In this document: piece after piece, positions 8,319-16,834 of the stretch
How the letters are laid out: each line of letters begins with the position of its first letter
Numbering within the stretch: the first letter of the stretch is position 1
Assembly (NCBI GenBank): GCA_046328715.1
Contig: JAXLWB010000003.1
Coordinates: 186,001-250,000 of the forward strand
DNA length: 64,000 bases
DNA from: JAXLWB01 sp046328715
Lineage (GTDB): Bacteria > Chloroflexota > Anaerolineae > Caldilineales > Caldilineaceae
Direction: 5' to 3'
Position numbers and translations under genes: made by a program
The notes under the pieces: model-generated
The model's input: only the letters and a program-made list of their open reading frames with translations
The model's database searches: none
What the model was told of the DNA's origin: nothing

Positions 8319-9473
8319 TCAATTGATTTTGTCATAACGGACGTACATCTCCTGGTTGGCCTCATTTACATTCAGCCGGAATTGGACTGGCGGTCCCACT
8401 TCTCGGCCCGAGGCGTTGAGTAACTGTATCTCCCAAACGCCAGCCGGAGAGATACTGGGAAATTCCAACTTGAGATTGTAGTAACGCTGTCGTGCCGATT
8501 GCTGACCCCAGGTAATCTGGGGTTGACCACCAAAGCTGTAAAGCGGCGTCGCCAATTCCATGCCATCCTTGCGCACACGAAGGCCATAGCCCGATAACCC
8601 GTCGATGCCAGACGTTACAAAGAGGTAAATGCGTGGCATAATTCGCTCTTCAAACTGAGTTTGCTCGGTCAAGCGAAACTCATAGGAGGGTGTAGGCACT
8701 AAAGGTGGTGCAGCAGGTTGCGTGGCCACGGTTGGTGATGGCGTTGGCAATACGGGAAGCGCCGTTGGCGCAATGGGCATGGAGGCACCTACAATCGGGA
8801 TCTGGTCTAGCGAGCCATAGAGGTTGATCAGCGCTGCCGCAGCCCAAACCGTCTGTTGAGAATAGCAACAGACCTGATACCATTGTAGATCTGGGCTTTT
8901 CCCGACTACAGTATAACGTTCCCCGCCATTGCCAGCGCCCAAAATTGAATAATTCAATCCAGGACCCGAACGTAGGTTGATCTGACTGCCATTAACGACT
9001 GCGTTTGCGCCATTGCCTGTGGGTACGACTACAGGTGCAGCAGCTGTCGGCAGTACCACTGGAGTTGGATAGACTGGCGTCGGGTTCGTGATAAAGGCGG
9101 AAACTGTATCTTTTGGCAAGAGTGCAATACTCTTGGCCTGGGCATTGCCAGGACCATCGGTGTCGGCCTTGGCGACAGTGTCGCCAGGCCCCGAGGCATT
9201 AGCCTGAGCCCGGGCATTACCATTGGCCACCACCTCGGCGCGGATCTCTACCTGTAATTGACCATCCACTGCTTGGGTGGATCCAGTTGGTACGTTGAAT
9301 TGAGTTTGTGCCATCGCCACTTGCATCGGAGTCGCAGTTGGCACCGATGCACTCGCCATCGCTTGACCAATGCGCATCATCGGATAGCGATCAGATAATG
9401 TAATAATAAGCAAAATAATCAGTAATGTTAGTAAAATGGCATGATATAGGAATGTGGTCTTCAGTGCATTCAT
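8319..9473 (-). CDS. Membrane-anchored protein with bacterial SH3 domain
   Basis: 384 residues from the ATG at 9473, chosen for the AAGGAAAA ribosome site; an upstream in-frame start would place the gene across a strong terminator-like hairpin. One N-terminal membrane helix (about 8-30) is followed by a low-complexity Ala/Asn/Asp/Gly segment and a bacterial SH3 domain (SH3_3: INLRSGPGLNYSILG, then VVGKSPDLQWYQV and WAAAALI). Then comes a Thr/Pro linker and a C-terminal beta-rich domain of about 140 residues. SH3_3 domains commonly bind peptidoglycan or cell-surface material, so an envelope role is likely. Nothing points to an enzymatic activity. Confidence 0.78.
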   Translation of the reverse strand: MNALKTTFLYHAILLTLLIILLIITLSDRYPMMRIGQAMASASVPTATPMQVAMAQTQFNVPTGSTQAVDGQLQVEIRAEVVANGNARAQANASGPGDTVAKADTDGPGNAQAKSIALLPKDTVSAFITNPTPVYPTPVVLPTAAAPVVVPTGNGANAVVNGSQINLRSGPGLNYSILGAGNGGERYTVVGKSPDLQWYQVCCYSQQTVWAAAALINLYGSLDQIPIVGASMPIAPTALPVLPTPSPTVATQPAAPPLVPTPSYEFRLTEQTQFEERIMPRIYLFVTSGIDGLSGYGLRVRKDGMELATPLYSFGGQPQITWGQQSARQRYYNLKLEFPSISPAGVWEIQLLNASGREVGPPVQFRLNVNEANQEMYVRYDKIN

Positions 9474-9489
9474 GATGGCATTTTCCTTG

Positions 9490-9534
9490 AAAAAAAAATA
9501 GCCGGCCAATCCAAAATTCTGGAAAGGCCGGCTA
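9490..9534 (-). terminator. Intrinsic terminator or attenuator directly before the SH3-gene ribosome site
   Basis: TAGCCGGCC (9499-9507) pairs perfectly with GGCCGGCTA (9526-9534). On the minus strand the hairpin is followed at once by a run of nine U (9490-9498), then the AAGGA ribosome site of the SH3-domain gene. It could end the small gene at 9797-10054, or act as an attenuator inside the leader of the SH3 gene. Confidence 0.75.
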
Positions 9535-9796
9535 GTCGCGTACCTGTGTAATTCAAATTTAAATTTAATCAAGTATGTTCTCCCATAAATTCGCCTGTCT
9601 CCGCAGTTGCCATTTAGGGAAAAGTATAAAGTTCAGAAGGTATGTAAGATGTAAAAACACCAATTGCACTCGCGAGCACCATGAATTTTCCTGATCAGAA
9701 AAGTAAAACTCATAGTACTTCAGAGTACAATTGGTATCATATAGACTTCTCCTGGAAAACTCCTGCTTAAGATGAGATCTTACACAGCTCCTAAAA

Positions 9797-10054
9797 TTAA
9801 AGTTGGACGCTTTTCTCCATGGCAACTTTGAAGTTTTGATCGAATCGACGCACGGATACTTTTTCATCCTCTTTGCGTCGACCCAAAATTTCAACCAGCT
9901 GCTGTACTTGGGTCGTTGGAATTAACCATTCAGTGGTAACCGATAAATGTCCTGTGGAAGGATCATATTCGACAGCCTGAAAAGGCCGTAGGTTTGTACA
10001 AACCTCTGCAATTTTGCTAGTAACGGATGTGGGAAGGCATGAGATTGGTTGCAT
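9797..10054 (-). CDS. Small hypothetical protein
   Basis: 85 residues, not recognised. The ATG is preceded by CAGGACATCATC, a reasonable ribosome site. The protein has no membrane helix or Cys cluster. Its middle reads YDPSTGHLSVTTEWLIP, a beta-strand-like pattern, and the C-terminal half is charged (GRRKEDEKVSVRRFDQNF). It precedes the SH3-domain gene on the same strand, with a strong terminator between them. I consider it coding because of the ribosome site and balanced composition. The 260 bases between it and the terminator hold no other supported gene. Confidence 0.5.
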   Translation of the reverse strand: MQPISCLPTSVTSKIAEVCTNLRPFQAVEYDPSTGHLSVTTEWLIPTTQVQQLVEILGRRKEDEKVSVRRFDQNFKVAMEKSVQL

Positions 10055-10679
10055 GATGATGTCCTGATGAATCTCGATAATGTTGTGATGATGGTATTCC
10101 TTAGAGTGATGTCTATCGTGTGCCGATTGGCAGATGGCTCCTCCAGAGTTATTTCTTCACTCACCACTTCTAAGTTAACTTACGGTAACTCACAAAATAT
10201 ACACGACAAGTTGTGTACACACGTACTATAGCACATTTATGTAAATTGTCAAGAGGTGAAATTAACAAACGTTCAACTCGTCTCGCTTTTTTCTTAATTT
10301 TAACGCATCACTATGCGATTATTTGTTTTATACTATATCCTATTTGCATGGAAAGACACAGTTTCTTAAGCAAATGTGCGTAATTTTCATTGAACAGCGA
10401 ACTGGGATAAGACGAGAAACAATCGGTTCACAATCTTCTCAGAACGCTTCTTTGATAGAATAGTCGAGTAACAAACAGTATTTGCATTTTGCTCGACATA
10501 AAAAATAACGAGAATCTGTAACAATTCGGAACCGCTCAGCCCTTACGACTTACAATTAAGGTATGTGATATTTCCCACCTCAGTACATTCTCTACACGAA
10601 GTATCGTTGTAAGTTCGTAATGAATGCCTGAAAAGTGGTGAATCCGAGTACGCAGATCATCCCTAGGAAGACCAAACAT
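10055..10679. other. AT-rich intergenic region
   Basis: No convincing gene. It separates the divergent small minus-strand gene from the aldehyde dehydrogenase and must hold promoters for both. The only structured spot is a TACAC/GTGTA palindrome at 10200-10217, operator-like at best. Confidence 0.5.
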
Positions 10680-12206
10680 ATGCAAGAACAAGATAATTTA
10701 CCCCGCTATCAGCTCTACGCAAATGGCGAGTGGCGAGTCCCCAATTCTGAAAACTATCGCATTGCCGTTGATCCTTCTACTGGGGATCGGTTGGCCTATA
10801 TTGCGCAGGCTGACATCGAAGATACACGTTTGGCCATTCAAGCTGCGCGAACTGCCTTTGACGAAAGTGATTGGACCTCTCTACGTCCCGGTGAACGATC
10901 CGAGATGCTCCATCAGATCGTGACAGCACTTGAAGCACGTCAGGATGAGATTGCCGACGCCGAGATGCGCAATGGCGGCTGCACCTGGCGCAAGGCCAAT
11001 TTGATGGACATTCCCGTTGGATTAATGCATTTTCGGCACTTTGCCAAATTGGCCGATTCGGAACCGCTTGAACCTGTGCCCCAAATCACCTTTCCCGCCA
11101 TGTCCTATAACTTTGTGCGACGCGAACCAATCGGGGTCTGTGGCCAAATTATTCCTTGGAACTTTCCATTTCTGATGGCTGTTTGGAAGATTGCGCCGGC
11201 ATTGGCTGCGGGATGCACCGTCATCTTAAAGCCGGCCTCCTACACGCCGCTGAGTGCCCTCAAAATGATGGAGATTATCCACGAAACAGGATTGTTACCT
11301 CCAGGCGTTCTCAACATGATCACAGGCCCAGGCGAGGTGGTCGGACCCGAGCTCTGTATCAATCCATTGGTAGACAAGATCGCCTTTACAGGCAGCACTG
11401 AGGTCGGACGCGATATCATGCGCCAGGCGTCTAGCACCATTAAGAAAGTAACGTTGGAACTTGGCGGCAAGAGCCCAGCCATTCTGCTCGATGATGCTGA
11501 TCTCGACTTGGCGATCGACGGCAGTCTGTGGGCCACCTTTATGCACAATGGTCAGGCCTGTGAAAGTGGTACACGCTTGCTGGTGCCATCGTCGATTTAC
11601 GATGAGGTGGTAGAGCGTTTGGTCGATCGGGCCAGCAAGCTCAAAGTAGGGATTGCTCATTCAGGCGAAACCGACATTGGTCCCGTGATCAGCGCCTCGC
11701 AACTGCGCACGGTCGAAGAGTACATTCAGATCGGCCTATCGGAAGGAGCTACGCCCGCCCTCTTGGGTCAGCGCCCCAGCGACCCCGAATTGCAGAAGGG
11801 CTATTACATCACGCCCACGATCTTTACCGATGTGGACAACCGCATGCGCATCGCCCAGGAGGAAGTCTTCGGCCCAGTGCTTTGCGTCATCAAGTATGAC
11901 AGTTTGGACGAAGCCATCCGCCTGGCCAACGACACGATCTACGGTCTGGCTGCGGGGGTGTGGGGCCGAGACATTGAACGCTGTATGAGCGTCGCCCAAC
12001 GCATCCGCGCTGGTACCGTCTGGATCAACGATTGGCATGTCCTCAATGCCGAAGCGCCTTTTGGCGGCTACAAGCAAAGTGGCATTGGCCGTGAATTGGG
12101 TGAATGGGGATTCAAAGAATACCAGGAGATTAAACATATTCACGTGCCGCTGAACAACACGCGCCAGTCCAAGTACTGGTACGACATTGTTGTGCCACAG
12201 CAGTAA
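10680..12206 (+). CDS. NAD(P)-dependent aldehyde dehydrogenase
   Basis: 508-residue ALDH that oxidises an aldehyde to its acid. The active site is clear: Asn161 in IIPWNFPF, general-base Glu260 in TLELGGKSP and nucleophile Cys294 in NGQACESGTR. The coenzyme loop FTGSTEVG (about 236-243) and EEVFGPV are also present. The ATG at 10680 is chosen because TAGGAAGACCAAAC lies just before it; a GTG start 45 bases upstream has no such site. Closest in pattern to the broad betaine/aminobutyraldehyde/phenylacetaldehyde group, so the substrate is undetermined. It is a single-gene unit ended by a bidirectional hairpin. Confidence 0.92.
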   Translation: MQEQDNLPRYQLYANGEWRVPNSENYRIAVDPSTGDRLAYIAQADIEDTRLAIQAARTAFDESDWTSLRPGERSEMLHQIVTALEARQDEIADAEMRNGGCTWRKANLMDIPVGLMHFRHFAKLADSEPLEPVPQITFPAMSYNFVRREPIGVCGQIIPWNFPFLMAVWKIAPALAAGCTVILKPASYTPLSALKMMEIIHETGLLPPGVLNMITGPGEVVGPELCINPLVDKIAFTGSTEVGRDIMRQASSTIKKVTLELGGKSPAILLDDADLDLAIDGSLWATFMHNGQACESGTRLLVPSSIYDEVVERLVDRASKLKVGIAHSGETDIGPVISASQLRTVEEYIQIGLSEGATPALLGQRPSDPELQKGYYITPTIFTDVDNRMRIAQEEVFGPVLCVIKYDSLDEAIRLANDTIYGLAAGVWGRDIERCMSVAQRIRAGTVWINDWHVLNAEAPFGGYKQSGIGRELGEWGFKEYQEIKHIHVPLNNTRQSKYWYDIVVPQQ

Positions 12207-12242
12207 TCTCTTTGAAGCTTACTACAATAGAATGATTATACG

Positions 12243-12276
12243 AAAGCAGCCAAGTTTCGAGGAACTTGGCTGCTTT
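12243..12276. terminator. Bidirectional terminator between convergent genes
   Basis: AAAGCAGCCAAGTT (12243-12256) pairs perfectly over 14 bp with 12263-12276 around a six-base loop. The stem has A/T-rich outer ends and lies between the convergent aldehyde dehydrogenase and ktrA genes, so it can serve both. Confidence 0.7.
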
Positions 12277-12320
12277 GATCCCGGCTGCAATGACACTTAG
12301 GAACGGCCTGGGTTGCTGGT

Positions 12321-12980
12321 TCAATCCTTGCTGAGGTAGTCTTGCAGTTTCTCAATTGCGCGGTTTTCGCCAATCACCAGCATTTTGTCCCCAGGTCGTG
12401 TATGGAACTCACCAGGCGGTGGACTGAAGATTTCGCTGCTGCGGTTAATGGTGACGACCTGAACGCCAAAGCGCTTAGGCAGTTGCAGATCCTTTAGTGG
12501 GCCGCAAAGTTGCGAATTTACATCGATTTCCAACACACCGTAATTTTCACCCAAAGCCAATAGATCCAGCACTTCAGGAGTCGCCAACTTACGGGCCAAG
12601 CGCACGCCCATCTCTTTTTCCGGTTGAATTACCTGATCGGCCCCAATGCGCGACAAAATCTTGGCAGCTACCTCACTCTGCGCCTTTGAGATCACTTTCC
12701 GAGCCTTCGCATCTTGTGCTGCCACCGTAGCAAGGATATTGCTTTCCAAATCATTGCCAATCGCTATAATCACTGCATCAAAGTTACTACAGCCCAGTTG
12801 ACGCAAAATTTCAGGATCTGTCGCATCGGCAATCATGGCATGTGTAACATGGCCCTTGATTTGATTGATCGGTTCTGCCTCAACATCAATGACAACCACT
12901 TCATGACCGATCTGATACAGCGTCGTAGCCACAGCAGAGCCAAAAAGCCCTGCTCCCACAACTAAAAATTGTTTTGGCAT
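12321..12980 (-). CDS. ktrA: Potassium channel/transport regulatory subunit, TrkA-N/TrkA-C
   Basis: 219 residues. The Rossmann RCK (TrkA-N) domain occupies about 1-130, with nucleotide motif GAGLFGSAVATTL and the acidic strand end VVVIDVE. The TrkA-C domain follows (about 140-219). Such proteins form octameric rings that gate KtrB/TrkH in response to ATP/ADP or NAD(H). The gene lies just downstream of the matching KtrB-like permease on the same strand, with about 30 bases between them, so the two form a KtrAB operon. Confidence 0.9.
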   Translation of the reverse strand: MPKQFLVVGAGLFGSAVATTLYQIGHEVVVIDVEAEPINQIKGHVTHAMIADATDPEILRQLGCSNFDAVIIAIGNDLESNILATVAAQDAKARKVISKAQSEVAAKILSRIGADQVIQPEKEMGVRLARKLATPEVLDLLALGENYGVLEIDVNSQLCGPLKDLQLPKRFGVQVVTINRSSEIFSPPPGEFHTRPGDKMLVIGENRAIEKLQDYLSKD

Positions 12981-13013
12981 ACCGAATCACAATCCCTCTT
13001 TATGAGGCCTTTA

Positions 13014-14423
13014 CTAGCCTATCAGTACATCTTCTGTTGGGTATTCAATTTGCTTCCCTTGCGTTGATTTCATCAAAGCCAAGGCCAGCGTTAGCGGGCC
13101 AATGCGCCCTAGGTACATCAATAGGATCAAGATTACCTTGCTGCTCGCAGAAAGACTTGGTGTGATGCCGGTTGAAAGTCCCACTGTACCAAAGGCAGAT
13201 ATCGCTTCAAAGGTCAAACGATAGAATGGTATATCAGGATTCGTAAAGCTCAGTAAGGTCACCATGCCGCCGACCAACATCACACTCAAGAATGCAATCG
13301 AACCGGCCCGTGCAACTGTAGCATAATCGATCTTTCGACCAAAAGCGACCAGCTCTCCTTGACCACGCGACACACTCCAAGCACTTCCGATCAGCACAAA
13401 GAAAGTGACTGTCTTGATTCCACCTGCTGTAGAGCCAGGGCTTCCACCGATAAACATCAATAGCATCGTAAATGCCAAAGTACCGTCATACATCTTACCA
13501 TAGTCAAGCGTATTGAAGCCGGCAGTACGCGGTGTAACCGATTGAAAAAGGCTGGCAAGAACTTTGATGGGAAGAGGATGAGTCCCCAATGTATGCACAT
13601 TATCCCACTCAAAGAGCAGAATGATTAGAGCACCACCGACAATCAGTACCAAAGTCGTGAGTAATACGATTTTGGTATGTAAAAAGAGGGATCGTCGAAC
13701 TTTTTGCCGTTCTCGCAAGCGTAAGATCACATCAATTTCGGCCAGAAAGCCCAATCCACCCAAGACAATCAAAGCCATGATGGTAAAATTAACCAATGGA
13801 TCGGCCACAAATTGCATCAGGTTATCAGAGTAGAGCCCAAAACCTGCATTATTGAAGGCACTTATGCTGTGAAAAATCGAAAAATAGAGACCTCGAATCA
13901 CACCTTCTTTGAGAGCAAAGGGAATAAAGAGCAATAATGCCCCAACCGATTCGATCAGCACAACCAGCCATAGCAAGCGCCGCAGCAGATTGACCACACC
14001 GCCAACATGAAGTGTATTAATCTGCGCTTGCAAGTTTAGCCGTTCCCGAAAACCGATACGTCGACCGCTGACCAGTGCCACAATCGTGCCGAGGGTAATG
14101 ATTCCAAAGCCACCAATTTGTACCAGCAGCATAACAATGATCTGCCCCATGAAACTATAATCTTTGCCTGTATCTACAACTGCCAGGCCAGTGACACAGA
14201 GCGCGCTCGTTGCTGTAAAGAGTGCATCAAGCGGAGAAACCGTACTCTCGGTACTATGGGAAAAGGGAAGGGAAAGCAGTATGCCGCCCAAAAGGATAGC
14301 AACCAAAAAAGAGACTGCAATCAGTTGAGGAGAGGAAAGGTTGCGCTTAAATAGATCTTCTCTTTTACTTATAAACATAAACGAGTATGATTTGTAATTC
14401 GTAGCGTATCTGGCTGACTTCAA
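13014..14423 (-). CDS. ktrB: Potassium transporter membrane subunit, KtrB/TrkH family
   Basis: Up to 469 residues with the repeated membrane-pore-membrane layout of the superfamily. Selectivity-loop regions are visible around TSALCVTGLAVVD, HSISAFNNAGFGLY, GGSPGSTAGGIKT and EAISAFGTVGLSTG. The start is unsure: TTG at 14423 has GGAG nearby, while ATG at 14378 gives a shorter, more usual N-terminus with no clear ribosome site. It lies upstream of ktrA on the same strand. It mediates K+ uptake, probably Na+-coupled as in other KtrB proteins. The divergent SDR gene begins 60 bases away, so both promoters share that gap. Confidence 0.9.
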   Translation of the reverse strand: MKSARYATNYKSYSFMFISKREDLFKRNLSSPQLIAVSFLVAILLGGILLSLPFSHSTESTVSPLDALFTATSALCVTGLAVVDTGKDYSFMGQIIVMLLVQIGGFGIITLGTIVALVSGRRIGFRERLNLQAQINTLHVGGVVNLLRRLLWLVVLIESVGALLLFIPFALKEGVIRGLYFSIFHSISAFNNAGFGLYSDNLMQFVADPLVNFTIMALIVLGGLGFLAEIDVILRLRERQKVRRSLFLHTKIVLLTTLVLIVGGALIILLFEWDNVHTLGTHPLPIKVLASLFQSVTPRTAGFNTLDYGKMYDGTLAFTMLLMFIGGSPGSTAGGIKTVTFFVLIGSAWSVSRGQGELVAFGRKIDYATVARAGSIAFLSVMLVGGMVTLLSFTNPDIPFYRLTFEAISAFGTVGLSTGITPSLSASSKVILILLMYLGRIGPLTLALALMKSTQGKQIEYPTEDVLIG

Positions 14424-14483
14424 CCATCATCTCCGGCTACCTCTCGGAGAAGATTGCGCCTACATTCTAGAAAGGAACCAACT

Positions 14484-15212
14484 ATGAAATTGGACGGAAA
14501 AACCGCCATCATTACAGGAGGCGGCACAGGGATCGGTGCTGGAATTGCACGCTTATTTGCCCAAGAAGGTGCCCAGGTAGTCATCTGTGGACGCCGCCGC
14601 GAAGTACTGGAGCAGAGCGCAGCCACTTGTAAAGGTGCTCATCCTGTTCGAGTATTTGCAATTGACATCACAAAGCTGGACCAAGTTCAAGAGATGATTG
14701 GCGCGATCAGCAAAGAAATCGGGCCGATTGACATTCTGGTCAACAACGCTGGTACCAATGTACGCCAGCGTAAAATGAGCGAGCTTCAGCCCGATGGCTG
14801 GCAAACAATCATTGATGCCAACATGACGGGTGTGTACAATCTGATCTACAGCGTGCTTCCCCAAATGCGCGAACGCAAGGACGGCGTCATTATTACCGTC
14901 TCTTCGACCGCCGCTGTGCGCCCCAATTCACTGGGAGGCGGCGCATATAGTGCGTCCAAGCAGGGAATCAATGCAATGATGAAGGTTTTATCAGACGAAG
15001 AGGGCGAAAATGGGATTCGTGCCACCATCATCAACCCTGGAGAGGTTAACACGCCGCTCTTGGATGGTCGTCCAGTTCCACCTAGTGCGGAACATAAGGA
15101 GCGTATTTTACAACCATCCGATCTAGCCGCTGCCGCACTCTTCGTCGCCACACAACCAGCGCGTGTTCATATCGGCGAAATCACCCTCAAGCCAATCGCA
15201 CAGAAGTGGTAA
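14484..15212 (+). CDS. SDR-family oxidoreductase
   Basis: 242-residue classical short-chain dehydrogenase/reductase. Cofactor motif TGGGTGIG (about 10-17), NNAGT, the catalytic Ser in TVSS and the YSASK active-site pair are all present. The Arg pair in GRRRE after beta-2 favours NADP(H). The ATG at 14484 is chosen for the AAAGGAACC ribosome site. It is a single gene, divergent from ktrB and convergent with gltD, from which a palindromic gap separates it. The substrate cannot be told from sequence; it resembles the 3-ketoacyl-ACP reductase-like group. Confidence 0.88.
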   Translation: MKLDGKTAIITGGGTGIGAGIARLFAQEGAQVVICGRRREVLEQSAATCKGAHPVRVFAIDITKLDQVQEMIGAISKEIGPIDILVNNAGTNVRQRKMSELQPDGWQTIIDANMTGVYNLIYSVLPQMRERKDGVIITVSSTAAVRPNSLGGGAYSASKQGINAMMKVLSDEEGENGIRATIINPGEVNTPLLDGRPVPPSAEHKERILQPSDLAAAALFVATQPARVHIGEITLKPIAQKW

Positions 15213-15237
15213 GGCTGTAGCGCAGTGGGTCAGTAGA

Positions 15238-15297
15238 CAGTGAGACAGTAAATCAGTAGGAACTGTCCGACTGACTCACTGATTCACTGTCTCACTG
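15238..15297. repeat. Near-perfect 20-bp inverted repeat between convergent genes
   Basis: Arms 15238-15257 and 15278-15297 pair with a single mismatch over 20 bp. The wording (CAGTGAGACAGT) is the same family as the elements at 2701-2771 and 31000-31030. It lies between the SDR gene and gltD and may act as a bidirectional terminator, although no U-tract is present. Confidence 0.75.
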
Positions 15298-15306
15298 CCC
15301 CACGGA

Positions 15307-16806
15307 TCATGGCAAACTTGTTTCACCCATCAACCAGCGGTCAACTTCGCGGGCAGCACCGCGGCCTTCGTTGATCGCCCAGACGACGAGGCTCTGTCCA
15401 CGGCGCATATCCCCAGCCGAAAAGATGCCTGGAACATTGGTCGCAAACTTGCCATGTTCGGCCTTGACATTGCTGCGTGGATCGCGTTCCACGCCCAGTT
15501 GATCCAGCAGTTGGCTCTCCGGTCCCGAAAAACCAAGGGCGAGCAGCACGAGTTGGGCAGGCATCACTTTTTCTGTGCCTGGAATGTTGCGTGGCATCAA
15601 ACGGCCATTGTCGGTCACCCACTCCACCTGAACCGTTTCAATCGCAGAGACGTGTCCATTTTCATCACCCAGAAAGCGGCTCGTCTGTATTGCATATTGG
15701 CGCGGTTCCACACCCCAGCGAGCCTGTGCCTCGCTTTGTCCATAATCGAGCTTGTAGACACGTGGCCACTGTGGCCAGGGATTATCCTTGGCGCGTTTAT
15801 CAGGCGGGCGGGGCACGATTTCCAGTTGGGCCAAGCTGCGGCAACCGTGGCGAAGTGATGTACCCACGCAGTCGGTTCCCGTGTCACCGCCACCCAGGAC
15901 GATCACATCCTTGCCTGCCGCCGAGATAAAGGCGGGATTCGGCTCGCCCCCATGACGTGTGTCAAGCAGATTCTTGGTGTTGCCACGCAGGAAATCCATC
16001 GCAAAATGGATGCCTTTCAGGTTGCGCCCTTCAGTCTTGGCGAAGAAATCATTCGGTTTGGTTGCACCGCCGCAGAGGACAATTGCGTCAAACTCTTTGC
16101 GCAGCTTCTCAACAGAATAGTTCACACCCACTTCAGTGCTGGTAATAAAGCGCACACCCTCAGCAGCCAACAGATCCACCCGCCGCTGAACCACCTGCTC
16201 TTTGTCGAGCTTCATATTGGGGATGCCATACATTAACAAGCCGCCGATGCGATCCGAGCGCTCGAAAACAGTGACCCAATGACCCGCCTTGTTCAATTGC
16301 GCAGCACAGGCTAGACCGCTCGGCCCAGAACCCACCACAGCGACCTTCTTGCCTGTACGTTCGGGCGGCGATTCAGGAACAATCCAACCTTCCTCAAAGC
16401 CCTTATCCACGATGGCACATTCGATGCTTTTGATCGTTACAGGCGGATCGTTGATACCCAAAGTACAGGAGCCTTCACACGGTGCAGGACAGACCCGCCC
16501 GGTAAATTCGGGAAAGTTGTTGGTCTTGTGCAACCGATCCAACGCCTCGCGCCAAAGACCACGATAGACTAGGTCGTTCCATTCGGGAATCAGATTGTTG
16601 ATTGGGCAGCCCGCAGCCATGCCGTTGATCAACTGCCCTGTGTGACAGAATGGGATGCCACAATCCATGCAGCGAGCGCCTTGCTGCTGCAACTTTGTAT
16701 CAGCCAAGTGCAGGTGAAACTCGTCCCAATCCTTCACCCGTTCCAACGGGTCACGCTCAGCGGGCGTTTCTCGTTGAAATTCCAAAAATCCAGTCGCTTT
16801 ACCCAT
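15307..16806 (-). CDS. gltD: Glutamate synthase small subunit
   Basis: 499-residue beta subunit of NADPH glutamate synthase, which passes electrons from NAD(P)H through FAD and Fe-S clusters to the large subunit. Cluster-type cysteines are seen in ARCMDCGIPFC and in VCPAPCEGSCTLG. The FAD motif is VAVVGSGPSGLACA and the NADPH motif is VIVLGGGDTGTDC. The ATG at 16806 is chosen over a TTG one codon earlier. It follows gltB with about 25 bases between them, so the subunits are co-transcribed. Confidence 0.95.
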   Translation of the reverse strand: MGKATGFLEFQRETPAERDPLERVKDWDEFHLHLADTKLQQQGARCMDCGIPFCHTGQLINGMAAGCPINNLIPEWNDLVYRGLWREALDRLHKTNNFPEFTGRVCPAPCEGSCTLGINDPPVTIKSIECAIVDKGFEEGWIVPESPPERTGKKVAVVGSGPSGLACAAQLNKAGHWVTVFERSDRIGGLLMYGIPNMKLDKEQVVQRRVDLLAAEGVRFITSTEVGVNYSVEKLRKEFDAIVLCGGATKPNDFFAKTEGRNLKGIHFAMDFLRGNTKNLLDTRHGGEPNPAFISAAGKDVIVLGGGDTGTDCVGTSLRHGCRSLAQLEIVPRPPDKRAKDNPWPQWPRVYKLDYGQSEAQARWGVEPRQYAIQTSRFLGDENGHVSAIETVQVEWVTDNGRLMPRNIPGTEKVMPAQLVLLALGFSGPESQLLDQLGVERDPRSNVKAEHGKFATNVPGIFSAGDMRRGQSLVVWAINEGRGAAREVDRWLMGETSLP

Positions 16807-16834
16807 CAATAACTCTCTCTTCTATGATGTATTT

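Noticed and set aside
10055..10679. A tRNA or riboswitch in the long AT-rich gap
   Set aside because: No cloverleaf or conserved riboswitch core could be found by eye.
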